This document shows positions 8,757-17,780 of a stretch of DNA of 64,000 bases, piece after piece. The notes beneath the pieces were generated by a model that did not search any database, was not told the origin of the DNA, and saw only the letters and a list, made by a program, of their open reading frames with translations. Every line of letters begins with the position of its first letter. Positions within the stretch are counted from its first letter, which is position 1. The translations under genes were made by a program, and so were the position numbers. Source of the stretch: Mollicutes bacterium (GTDB taxonomy: Bacteria; Bacillota_I; Bacilli_A; Izemoplasmatales; Izemoplasmataceae); the NCBI GenBank assembly GCA_003568315.1, contig PWYL01000004.1:1-64000 (forward strand), given 5' to 3'.

Positions 8757-10110
8757 ATGCCTCGTGGCCGAGATCGGCAGTACCACCACGGTCGTCAACG
8801 CGTTCCGCGTCGGAAACGACCCCGCCTTTCTCGGCCGGGGTGTGTCCGTGACCACGGTGGATACGGATGTGACCGAAGGGTTGCAAGTTGCCATCGAGGA
8901 TTTGCGGGAAAATCTCGGTGCCGACGAGATTTCCTACGACGAGATGTTCGCCACATCGAGCGCGGCCGGCGGTCTCAGGATGACGGTTTCGGGACTTGTC
9001 TACGAGATGACCGTCCGGGCCGCCAGAGAAGCCGCGTTGAACGCCGGTGCGAACATCCACCTCATCACGGCGGGCGATCTGGAAGAGGATGACATCGAAC
9101 GCATCAAGGACATCAGACCGAACATCATCCTCATCTCCGGCGGCACCGACTACGGTGAGAAACGCACGGCATTCGGGAATCTGAAAAAGGTCGAACAACT
9201 CGCGTTGAACATCCCCATCATCTATGCCGGCAACGTGGAGAACCACTACCGCATCGGGAAGTATTTCGCGAAAAGCGCCCAAAAGCCCTATCTCTCGATT
9301 GTCGAGAATGTCTATCCGCGTGTCGACCACTTGAACATCCATCCCTTGCGGAAGAAAATCTACGAGACGTTCGAGAAGCACATCATCCACGCCAAAGGCA
9401 TGCAACATGTGAAAGAGATGGTTAAACAGGGCATCATGCCCACCCCGGGAGCGGTGATGGAAGGCACCATGCATCTGCACGAGATATTGGGCAATGTGGC
9501 CGTCATCGATGTGGGCGGCGCGACGACGGATGTGCATTCGATCACGCATCCGAGCGAGGAGTTCGCCCCATACAGCGAAGGCGAGGCCAAGGAGAAACGG
9601 ACGGTCGAAGGCGATCTCGGGGTCTTTTTGAATCATCGCAAGGTCATGGACCATGTCGGGGAACAGTGGTTCCACAAAAGACTGAAAAAGACGCCCGAGG
9701 ATTTCGAAGAACTTCTCGCCGGCTATGCCCAGATTCCTTCTAACGATGAAGAGCGGCGTTTCGTAAAAGAGCTCGCCCGCGTGTGTGTGTTTCAGGCCTT
9801 GGACCGGCATATCGGCGATTTGCGCGACGTCTATACTTCGGGAGGCCGGAAAGTCATTCCCGAGGGGCGGGATCTGACGCGGATCCAATCGATCGTGTTG
9901 ACCGGCGGTGCGCTCGTACATCTCGAAAACACCCAAGACATCGTGAAGGAGTATCTGAAAAACCGCCCGAAAAAACTCGTCCCCAAAGGCGGCGTGCGCA
10001 TCCTGAAAGACCATGACTACATCCTCGCCAGTCTGGGTGTGCTCTCTTTGAAACATCCCGAAGCCACAGCTACGCTCCTCAAACATACCCTGCGGATCGG
10101 AGAAGATTGA
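8746..10110 (+). CDS. MutL/GlmL-like protein (ASKHA-type, mutase-associated)
   Basis: LVAEIGSTTTVVNAF, MPTPGAVMEG, VIDVGGATTDVHSI motifs; overlaps oraE end. Confidence 0.87.
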   Translation: MKIECLVAEIGSTTTVVNAFRVGNDPAFLGRGVSVTTVDTDVTEGLQVAIEDLRENLGADEISYDEMFATSSAAGGLRMTVSGLVYEMTVRAAREAALNAGANIHLITAGDLEEDDIERIKDIRPNIILISGGTDYGEKRTAFGNLKKVEQLALNIPIIYAGNVENHYRIGKYFAKSAQKPYLSIVENVYPRVDHLNIHPLRKKIYETFEKHIIHAKGMQHVKEMVKQGIMPTPGAVMEGTMHLHEILGNVAVIDVGGATTDVHSITHPSEEFAPYSEGEAKEKRTVEGDLGVFLNHRKVMDHVGEQWFHKRLKKTPEDFEELLAGYAQIPSNDEERRFVKELARVCVFQALDRHIGDLRDVYTSGGRKVIPEGRDLTRIQSIVLTGGALVHLENTQDIVKEYLKNRPKKLVPKGGVRILKDHDYILASLGVLSLKHPEATATLLKHTLRIGED

Positions 10111-10111
10111 C

Positions 10112-11170
10112 ATGTATCCGAGAATTTTGATCGATACCGGTAAATATCGCGACAACGTTCGTGAGATGAAAAAACTCTGTGCCCGCCAAGGTCTCACCCT
10201 GATGGGTGTGACCAAAGTCTTTTGCGCGGTGGACGAATTGGTCGACGTATTGAACGACGAAGAAGTCGATTTCATCGCTGATTCACGCATCGAGAACCTT
10301 CGTACGATGGAAACCCCGCTTCCCAAAGTCCTTTTGCGCCTTTCTTCCAAACATGAAGTCGCCGAAGTCGTCCTTCACGCCGACTATTCGCTCAATTCCG
10401 ACATCGACACCATCCGGATGTTGGACGGGGCGGCCGTCGAGAAAGATAAGAAACACGGCATCATCCTCATGGTCGATATCGGCGATCTCCGGGAAGGCAT
10501 CTATTATCGGAAGGACATCGTCTCCGTCGCCAAGGAGATCGCTACGATGCAAGGTGTCTATCTGGCCGGCATGGGAACCAATCTGACCTGTTATGGAGGG
10601 GTGATTCCCGATGCCGTCACCCTGCGACGACTTGTCAAGGTCGTCACTGATGTCGAGGAAGCGATCGGAAGAGAACTCGAGATCGTCTCGGGAGGGAATT
10701 CCTCCCACATTCCCCTCCTGCAGGAGGACATCCACATCGACAAGGTCAACAACCTCCGTGTCGGCGAGGCCCTCGCTCTCGGCAGAGAGACCGCCTACGG
10801 CAAATTGGTCCCCGGTTTCCACGACGACGTCTTCATTCTGGAAACGGACATCCTGGAAATCGGTGAGAAACCTTCGGTTCCCCAAGGGACGATCGGTATG
10901 GACGCTTTCGGCAAAAAACCGACCTTCAAGGACAAAGGCGTGATGAAAAGGGCCATTTTGGCCATAGGCAAACAGGATGTCGAGCACACCGAACTGGAGC
11001 CCCTTGATTCGGCGATCGAACTCATCGGCAGCAGCAGCGACCATGTCATCGCCGACCTCACAGAATCGAAAACCTCCTATGAAACCGGCGACGTCCTCCG
11101 TTTCAAACTGACCTACGGAAGCCTACTCAGTCTCATGACGTCGCCCTATGTGGTGAAGAGATATGTTTGA
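10112..11170 (+). CDS. orr: Ornithine racemase (PLP fold type III)
   Basis: MYPRILIDTGKYRDNV..GLTLMGVTKVFCA; position next to oraE and mutL-like gene. Confidence 0.85.
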   Translation: MYPRILIDTGKYRDNVREMKKLCARQGLTLMGVTKVFCAVDELVDVLNDEEVDFIADSRIENLRTMETPLPKVLLRLSSKHEVAEVVLHADYSLNSDIDTIRMLDGAAVEKDKKHGIILMVDIGDLREGIYYRKDIVSVAKEIATMQGVYLAGMGTNLTCYGGVIPDAVTLRRLVKVVTDVEEAIGRELEIVSGGNSSHIPLLQEDIHIDKVNNLRVGEALALGRETAYGKLVPGFHDDVFILETDILEIGEKPSVPQGTIGMDAFGKKPTFKDKGVMKRAILAIGKQDVEHTELEPLDSAIELIGSSSDHVIADLTESKTSYETGDVLRFKLTYGSLLSLMTSPYVVKRYV

Positions 11171-12260
11171 GAGACACCGTCCCACATGGGTGGAGATCCA
11201 TCTGGACAACCTCTATCACAACTGGCGCATCATGAATGACCATATCTCGCCCAAGATGGTCATCCCCGTTGTCAAGGGGGACGCCTATTCCCACGCATTG
11301 CCCCCCGTCGTCCGTTATTTTTGGAAGAAGGGTGTCGGACTTTTCGCTACGAGCCTCCTCGAAGAGGCGTTGGAAGCGAAAAGGGCCGCACCGGATTCCG
11401 AGGTCCTCGTCATGGGTGCCGTCCTCCCCGAGGATTTCGATCGCCTCGCCGAGAGCGGCATCATGTTCACGGTATCGACCGAGGAACTTTTCCGGAAAGC
11501 CCTGGCGCATCCCGGTCCCTTGCGCATCCACCTCAAGGCGGACACCGGCATGCACAGACGGGGGTTTGTCGATGAAGAGGAGATCGCCCGTGTCGCCAAG
11601 AAGGCTTTCGAAGCGGAAAACATCCGCTTGGAAGGAATCTACACCCATTTCGCCACCGCGGACGACGATGAGAAATACTTGCTTGGACAAAAGGCGAAAT
11701 TCGAACGGATGCTCGATAAACTCGAAAAACGACCGCCCATGGTCCATGCGAGCAACACATCGGCCATCATGAAATATGAACGCGATATTCCCCACACCAC
11801 CCACGCCCGGATGGGCATCGGGCTCTATGGTACGTCTTTGGAAGAGAAAAATTGCGGTTTCAATCTGAAGGAGACATTCACACTGAAGTCGAAAATCATC
11901 GAAATCAAGGAACTGAAAAAAGGTGACCGCATCAGCTACAATCTCACCTATGAGGCACAAACGGATGAACGCATCGCCGTACTCCCCATCGGCTATGCGG
12001 ACGGTTTCATCCGCAAAAACCAAGGCGGCCAGGTCGTCATCGGGAATGACCGTTACACGATTGTCGGCCGCATCTGCATGGACCACACCTTCGTCAGAGT
12101 GGACGAACATGTCCATGTCGGCGACACGGCGGTGCTCATCGGCGGCGGTATCCATGTCGATGAAGTGGCGGAACGCACAGGAACGATCAACTACGAGGTG
12201 TTCTGCCAGATATCCGCCCGCGTTCCGCGAATCCATATCGGTGAGGATGGTGAAACATGA
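11163..12260 (+). CDS. alr: Alanine racemase-like protein
   Basis: VVKGDAYSHALPPVV, GIYTHFATADDD, HASNTSA, GIGLYG, IAVLPIGYADGFIRK, VGRICMDHTFV. Confidence 0.85.
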   Translation: MFERHRPTWVEIHLDNLYHNWRIMNDHISPKMVIPVVKGDAYSHALPPVVRYFWKKGVGLFATSLLEEALEAKRAAPDSEVLVMGAVLPEDFDRLAESGIMFTVSTEELFRKALAHPGPLRIHLKADTGMHRRGFVDEEEIARVAKKAFEAENIRLEGIYTHFATADDDEKYLLGQKAKFERMLDKLEKRPPMVHASNTSAIMKYERDIPHTTHARMGIGLYGTSLEEKNCGFNLKETFTLKSKIIEIKELKKGDRISYNLTYEAQTDERIAVLPIGYADGFIRKNQGGQVVIGNDRYTIVGRICMDHTFVRVDEHVHVGDTAVLIGGGIHVDEVAERTGTINYEVFCQISARVPRIHIGEDGET

Positions 12261-13489
12261 TCAACGTCTATTCGGAAATCGGCCCCTTGAAAAGCGTGTT
12301 GTTGCATCGACCGGGCGAGGAACTGGAGAATCTCACCCCGAGGAATCTCCGCAGGCTCCTTTTCGACGACATCCCTTACCTCGACGTGGCGTTGAAAGAA
12401 CATGACGCTTTCGCCGATACATTACGAAAGGAAGGGGTGGAGGTGCTCCATCTCGTCGACATGGTGAGTGAAGCCCTCGATGCCAACCCCGAAGTGCTTC
12501 CGAGCTTCATCAAGCGTTTCATCGACGAGGCGGATGTGAAATCGGAAAAACTCCGTCAAGCCATCCAGCGTCATCTTGCGAAGATGAAGACCGCCGACAT
12601 GGTGAGAAAAATGATCGAAGGCATCCGCACGACGGACATCCCCTCGTTCGAGGGGCATTCGATCATGGACATGCTGGAATCGGAGTACCCCTTCTATACC
12701 GACCCCATGCCGAACATCATCTTCCAAAGAGACCCGTTCGCTTCCATCGGAAGGGGCGTCTCCCTCCACCGGATGAACACAGCGACCAGACAGCGCGAGA
12801 CCTTCCTGAGCGAATACATGTTGAGCTATCATCCCCGTTTCAAGGTGAAAGACCTCCCCCACTACTACTCCCGCCACGAAGGGGATTCGCTTGAAGGCGG
12901 CGACATTCTCGTTCTGAACGAGAAGACACTCATGGTCGGGATCAGTGCCCGGACCAGTCCCTATGCCATCGAGAAACTCGCCAAGAATCTGTTCGACCAT
13001 GAGGAGAGTTTCAAGACCGTGCTCGCCTTGAACATCCCCAAGACCCGCGCCTTCATGCATCTCGACACCGTTCTCACCCAGGTCGACCACGGCATGTTCA
13101 CCGTCCATCCCGGCATCCTCAAGGACTTGCGGGTGTTCTCGCTCACCAAGAAGCACAATCATGTGCACACAGAGAAGTTGCAGGGAAATCTGGACGATAT
13201 TCTCGCGACGCATCTCGAACGTCCCGTCGAACTCGTCCATTGCGGCGGAGACGATGTCGTCGCGAGCGAAAGAGAACAATGGAGCGACGGGGCGAACACC
13301 CTGGCCATCGCCCCGGGGAAGGTCATAACCTACTCGAGGAACCATGTCACGAACCGTCTTCTACGGAAAAAGGGCGTCACGGTGATCGAGATTCCCTCGA
13401 GCGAACTTTCCCGAGGCCGGGGAGGACCCCGCTGCATGAGCATGCCCTTGGAAAGAGAATCTTTGCCAAACAAAAGCAGAAACCGCTGA
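12257..13489 (+). CDS. arcA: Arginine deiminase
   Basis: VYSEIGPLKSVLLHRPGEELENLTP, FQRDPFASIG, EGGDILVLNEKTLMVGISARTSP, RGRGGPRCMSMPL. Confidence 0.95.
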   Translation: MINVYSEIGPLKSVLLHRPGEELENLTPRNLRRLLFDDIPYLDVALKEHDAFADTLRKEGVEVLHLVDMVSEALDANPEVLPSFIKRFIDEADVKSEKLRQAIQRHLAKMKTADMVRKMIEGIRTTDIPSFEGHSIMDMLESEYPFYTDPMPNIIFQRDPFASIGRGVSLHRMNTATRQRETFLSEYMLSYHPRFKVKDLPHYYSRHEGDSLEGGDILVLNEKTLMVGISARTSPYAIEKLAKNLFDHEESFKTVLALNIPKTRAFMHLDTVLTQVDHGMFTVHPGILKDLRVFSLTKKHNHVHTEKLQGNLDDILATHLERPVELVHCGGDDVVASEREQWSDGANTLAIAPGKVITYSRNHVTNRLLRKKGVTVIEIPSSELSRGRGGPRCMSMPLERESLPNKSRNR

Positions 13490-13505
13490 CGAAGGAGGAT
13501 GAAAC

Positions 13506-14525
13506 ATGAATCTCGAAGGAAGAAGCCTTGTCACACTGCTCGACTTCACCAAGCAGGAGATCGAGCATCTCCTCGACCTTGCCGCCCGATTGAAGAAAAT
13601 GAAACGGGAAGGAAAGCCGCACCGTTATCTCGAGGGCAAAAACGTCGCTTTGCTCTTCCAGAAGGATTCCACGAGGACCCGTTGCGCCTTCGAGGCCGGA
13701 GCCTACGACCTCGGCATGGGTGCGACCTATCTCGGCCCGAGCGGCTCACAGATGGGCAAGAAGGAATCCATCAAGGATACGGCGAGGGTTCTCGGAAGGA
13801 TGTACGACGGCATCCAGTTCAGGGGATTTGCCAATTCGGATTGTGAACTGCTCGCCGAATATGCCGGCGTACCCGTGTGGAACGGTCTGACCGACAGGTT
13901 CCATCCGACCCAGGTGTTGGCCGACCTTTTGACGATCAAGGAGCATCTCGGCCGTATCGAGGACGTGAAATTCGCATATGTGGGCGATGCCCGCAACAAC
14001 ATGGGCAACAGCCTCATGATCGGTTGCGCCATATGCGGCCTCCATTTCCGGGCTGTGGCCCCGAAAGAGCTCTGGCCGGAAGAGTCTTTGGTGGAAAAAT
14101 GCAAAGAACTCGCCGAGGGAAGCGGCGGTTCCATCACCATGACCGAAGACCGAGAAGAAGGCACCCACGGGGTCGATGTGGTATATACCGACGTGTGGGT
14201 CTCACTCGGTGAGCCCAAGGAGGTCTGGCGTCCCCGTCTGGCCGCTTTGAACGATTACCAGGTCGATACCGAAATGATGGACAATGCCGGTGAGAACGCC
14301 ATCTTCATGCATTGTCTCCCTTCCTTCCACGGTGTGGACACCGAGATTGGCGCCGAGATCGCCAAGACGTTCGGGCATGAGTTCCCCCGGGTCAAAAACG
14401 GCGAGATGGAGGTCACGGACGAAGTCATCGAGAGCGAAAAAAGCAAGGTGTTCGATGAAGCGGAAAACCGCGTCCATACCATCAAGGCCGTCATGTTGGC
14501 CACAATGTCAAAAACCCGCGATTGA
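13506..14525 (+). CDS. arcB: Ornithine carbamoyltransferase (catabolic context)
   Basis: [49 protein letters not shown]. Confidence 0.93.
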   Translation: MNLEGRSLVTLLDFTKQEIEHLLDLAARLKKMKREGKPHRYLEGKNVALLFQKDSTRTRCAFEAGAYDLGMGATYLGPSGSQMGKKESIKDTARVLGRMYDGIQFRGFANSDCELLAEYAGVPVWNGLTDRFHPTQVLADLLTIKEHLGRIEDVKFAYVGDARNNMGNSLMIGCAICGLHFRAVAPKELWPEESLVEKCKELAEGSGGSITMTEDREEGTHGVDVVYTDVWVSLGEPKEVWRPRLAALNDYQVDTEMMDNAGENAIFMHCLPSFHGVDTEIGAEIAKTFGHEFPRVKNGEMEVTDEVIESEKSKVFDEAENRVHTIKAVMLATMSKTRD

Positions 14526-14531
14526 TGAAAG

Positions 14532-14556
14532 AAGCCTCGACCGGAGGCTTTTTTTA
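14532..14556 (+). terminator. Intrinsic terminator after arcB
   Basis: AAGCCTC-gaccg-GAGGCTT + T7. Confidence 0.9.
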
Positions 14557-14585
14557 TTGCTTGCATCATTGGGAGAGGCTATAAT
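14557..14585 (+). promoter_or_regulatory. Sigma-A-type promoter
   Basis: TTGCTT-17-TATAAT. Confidence 0.65.
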
Positions 14586-14628
14586 GGAAACAGATACAAG
14601 ACGACAATGACCCACAAGGTGATGAGAC

Positions 14629-15513
14629 ATGCAGATTCTGCTGGTCTTTTTTCTATACGCCTTCCTCGGTTGGGCCCTGGAAGTCGCCTACTACGCGGTA
14701 AAGGAGAAGCGGTTCGTCAACCGCGGTTTTCTTCACGGGCCTTTCGTCCCCATCTATGGGCTGAGCCTTGCTGTCATCCATCTTCTTATCGGAAGAATCT
14801 TTCCCGGGATTCCGCCTTATGGTTTCATCGAAGTGTTCACCGTGTTCGCACTCGTCGTGATGGTGAGCACCCTTCTCGAACTTTTTGGCGGCATAATGCT
14901 CATGAACGCCTTCGAAGCGCGCTGGTGGGACTATTCCACGAACCGTTTCAATTACAGAGGATACATCTGTCTCAAATTCTCGCTCATATGGGGAGGGGTG
15001 GGCACGGCCACGATCCTGGGCCCACACCTCTATGTCGCACAACCTCTGTTGGCGGAGATGGATCCGCGGTTGCGCAATGTTCTCGCCTTGAGTCTTCTCA
15101 CCGTCCTTTTCCTGGATGCGACAGCAACGGTTTTCGCCATGGCCGCTTTCAAACGCCTCTTGCGCCAGATCCGCCACAACGCCAAAAGACTGCATGAGAC
15201 TTCGGAATCTCTGAACGACGCCGTTAGGGATTTCCGCTTCCAGGCTTTCCGTTCGCATGTCGGAACCTTCTTGAACAACCTCCGGAAGAACGAACGTATC
15301 GCCTCTTTGAAGGAAGGACTGGATAGGATCAGGAATACGGCCAAGAACTTGCGTCAGAAACGCGTGACCCAAGAATTCGAGTCATTGACGAAAATCATGC
15401 GTCGGATTACCGAGAACCGTCTCTATCGAGCTTTCCCCGATGTGCGCATGAACACATCCTTCAAAAATGAAGGCGACAAGAAGAAGGAGGAGGAGAAGGA
15501 TGCCGATGAGTGA
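14629..15513 (+). CDS. CmpB/YesE-like multi-TM membrane protein (putative ABC transporter permease family)
   Basis: N-term LVFFLYAFLGWALEVAYYAVKEKRFVNRGFLHGPFVPIYG typical of this family. Confidence 0.75.
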   Translation: MQILLVFFLYAFLGWALEVAYYAVKEKRFVNRGFLHGPFVPIYGLSLAVIHLLIGRIFPGIPPYGFIEVFTVFALVVMVSTLLELFGGIMLMNAFEARWWDYSTNRFNYRGYICLKFSLIWGGVGTATILGPHLYVAQPLLAEMDPRLRNVLALSLLTVLFLDATATVFAMAAFKRLLRQIRHNAKRLHETSESLNDAVRDFRFQAFRSHVGTFLNNLRKNERIASLKEGLDRIRNTAKNLRQKRVTQEFESLTKIMRRITENRLYRAFPDVRMNTSFKNEGDKKKEEEKDADE

Positions 15514-15940
15514 GAAATACGACCGCTTCTTCGCATTGGCGGAAGACATCCTCCATCACCCCTCTTTCCAAAGACAAAGAACCTACCGCCATCATACCGC
15601 CAGCCTTTTCGAGCACTCCATCCTTGTCGCTTATCGCGCCCAGCGGATCGCGAAACGTTTCAGCCTCGATGAAAAAAGCATCGTCCGCGGGGCTCTGCTT
15701 CATGATTTTTTCCTCTATGATTGGCATGTCGAGGGAAGAAAGGTCAGAAAGCCCCTCTTCAAGAAACACGGATTCACCCATGCAAAACGGGCATTGGACA
15801 ATGCCACCTTCTATTTCGATCTCAACTCCCGCGAACAAGACATCATCCTGAAGCACATGTTCCCTTTGAACTGGAAACCGCCGAGGTATCTGGAAAGTTG
15901 GATTGTCAACCTCGTGGACAGCGTCGTGACAATCAAGTAG
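15500..15940 (+). CDS. HD-domain phosphohydrolase, apparently truncated by in-frame TAG
   Basis: RHHTASLFEHSILVAYRAQRIA..ALLHDFFLYDW HD motif; frame continues YFRRSGKDKNPLLRYVEERIKKESGP after TAG. Confidence 0.75.
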   Translation: MPMSEKYDRFFALAEDILHHPSFQRQRTYRHHTASLFEHSILVAYRAQRIAKRFSLDEKSIVRGALLHDFFLYDWHVEGRKVRKPLFKKHGFTHAKRALDNATFYFDLNSREQDIILKHMFPLNWKPPRYLESWIVNLVDSVVTIK

Positions 15941-15997
15941 TACTTCCGCCGCTCCGGGAAGGACAAGAATCCGCTCTTGCGGTATGTGGAAGAACGG

Positions 15998-16038
15998 ATA
16001 AAAAAAGAGTCGGGCCCTTGAGTGGGCCCGGCTCTTTA
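15998..16038. terminator. Bidirectional terminator between convergent genes
   Basis: AAAAAAGAGTCGGGCCC-ttgagt-GGGCCCGGCTCTTT; A-tract and T-tract flank the stem. Confidence 0.85.
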
Positions 16039-16761
16039 CGTTTCGGTCCGCAAGCGTTGGATGAAGAACTCCACCATGGTGACGATGATGATGAGGATGG
16101 CGGTCCAGGCGAAGACGTGGTCGTATTGCAGGTTGATGCGTCCCCGATAGAGCATGTTGCCGATGCTTTGCGGCGATTGGGCGATGAATTCGGCCATGAC
16201 GAGAACCTTGAATCCGAGGCCGATGCTTTGCAAGAAACCTGTCTTGATATAGGGGAAGGCCAAGGGGAGATAGACTTTGGCCATTTTTTTCCGCCAAGGC
16301 ACCTTCTCCAGAAGGAGTGCCCATTTCAAGGTCTTGCTGATGTTCAGCACACCCTGTTTCGCTGCCTCGAAGACGAGGGGGAAGATCATCAAGAACGTGA
16401 TGATATAGAGCGAACGGGTATGGCCGTAGAGGATCAGGATGATGACGATGAGCGAAGCGACAGGGAGGGTCCTGAGACTGGTCACGACCGGGCGCATCAT
16501 GGTCGCGAATACCGGTGTGAAACCGGCCATGGTCCCGAGAAGGACGCCCGCCAGGGACGCCGTGCCGATAGCAACGACAAGTCTTGCGAAGGAGCGGAGT
16601 ATGACCAGATAGGCATCCTTGTCGGAAAGCAAAACGATGAAGGTGTCCCATACTTGTCTCGGATAGGGGAAGAAATCCGGTTTTCCGATGCGCATGGCCT
16701 GGATTTGCCAAAGAGTGAGGATGATCCCGATGGTGAGAAAATAGAGCAGGTATTTTTTCAT
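16036..16761 (-). CDS. ABC transporter permease (BPD/SsuC-TauC type)
   Basis: 241 aa with several TM segments; RLVVAIGTASLAGVLLGTMAG, ALPVA-like EAA region; overlaps upstream SBP gene. Confidence 0.82.
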   Translation of the reverse strand: MKKYLLYFLTIGIILTLWQIQAMRIGKPDFFPYPRQVWDTFIVLLSDKDAYLVILRSFARLVVAIGTASLAGVLLGTMAGFTPVFATMMRPVVTSLRTLPVASLIVIILILYGHTRSLYIITFLMIFPLVFEAAKQGVLNISKTLKWALLLEKVPWRKKMAKVYLPLAFPYIKTGFLQSIGLGFKVLVMAEFIAQSPQSIGNMLYRGRINLQYDHVFAWTAILIIIVTMVEFFIQRLRTET

Positions 16762-17711
16762 CAGTCACCCGGGTAGTAGAAATCGTCATCCGGAAGACGT
16801 CCGCGGATGAGATCGGGATTGAAATCGAGGATCCTGCCGAAGTATTCCTCCAGGTCCTCGCGGGATTCGAGGGCCGTCTTGAAGGCTATATTGCTGCGGG
16901 GGATCGCTTCCTCGAGGATGTGCTTGGGAAAATCATAATCCAGGGCCGTGGCATACTCGGCGACGAGGACGGGATCCTCGTTCGCCATTTGCACACTTGT
17001 TTCGATGTGTTGCAGATAGACATCCACGATGTCGGCGGGAAGGGTGTCCTTGACGAAGATGCCTGCCTGAGGATAGGCATCTTTGCCGGTCATCTCGCGC
17101 CAGGCCTCCTGCAGGTCGATGACATGGAGGTCTTCCATATCATGTTGACCCATGCTCAACACGGGCTCGGCCAGGAGCACAATGGCTTCGGTCTCCGTTT
17201 TCAGGGTGGCCAGAGCCGTCTGCACGGAATCGACATAACGGATGGAAGGCTCATCATCGAAGTCGTGTTCGGAAAGAAGCGAACGAGTGATGATGTCGGG
17301 TGTCGCGTTTTCCCCGAAAAGGGTGATTTCCTCGCCATCGACATCGGCGAGCGTGTTGATGGGCGATGTGGAGACCAGATAGAGGTTCCCCCAAGTCACA
17401 GTGGCGGCGAACCGGTAGGGGACATCCCCCGTCGCAATCAGGTTGGCGCCGAGGTTCGTGGGGGCGAAGATGATATCGTGACTTTCACTGATGAAAGCCG
17501 CACTGAGGGGCTCGGCACCGCTCACGATGTCAATCGTGTAATCCGTTCCTTCAATCGTGGGGCGAGTGTATTGGAAATACGTCTGGGAAAGACTCGGGCT
17601 TCCGCTGGGAGCCATGATTTTCAGTTCGCGCTCTTTGTCACTTTCACAAGCGGCGAGCATAAGAATTGTCGTTAACGTGAAGAAAAGCAAAAACATATTT
17701 TTCATGTGCAA
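16761..17711 (-). CDS. ABC transporter substrate-binding lipoprotein (NMT1/SsuA-like)
   Basis: Signal peptide and lipobox LMLAACES; SBP-like sequence; adjacent permease. Confidence 0.8.
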   Translation of the reverse strand: MHMKNMFLLFFTLTTILMLAACESDKERELKIMAPSGSPSLSQTYFQYTRPTIEGTDYTIDIVSGAEPLSAAFISESHDIIFAPTNLGANLIATGDVPYRFAATVTWGNLYLVSTSPINTLADVDGEEITLFGENATPDIITRSLLSEHDFDDEPSIRYVDSVQTALATLKTETEAIVLLAEPVLSMGQHDMEDLHVIDLQEAWREMTGKDAYPQAGIFVKDTLPADIVDVYLQHIETSVQMANEDPVLVAEYATALDYDFPKHILEEAIPRSNIAFKTALESREDLEEYFGRILDFNPDLIRGRLPDDDFYYPGD

Positions 17712-17754
17712 TCGACCTCCGGGACTATGTTATACTGGAAGCGGCCAAAAAGAT

Positions 17755-17768
17755 GTAACTCATGTTAC
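17755..17768. promoter_or_regulatory. Palindromic operator candidate in divergent promoter region
   Basis: GTAAC-TCAT-GTTAC just upstream of crp/fnr gene start. Confidence 0.6.
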
Positions 17769-17780
17769 GGTGGTGAAAAA

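Noticed and set aside
8713-10350. 545-aa minus-strand ORF antisense to mutL-like gene
   Set aside because: No family features; overlaps a coherent plus-strand operon.
15938-15940. Reassigned TAG (pyrrolysine or code change)
   Set aside because: TAG ends normal genes in this window (for example rplC, rplB, rpmG) and the second interrupted gene uses TAA, so reassignment is unlikely.
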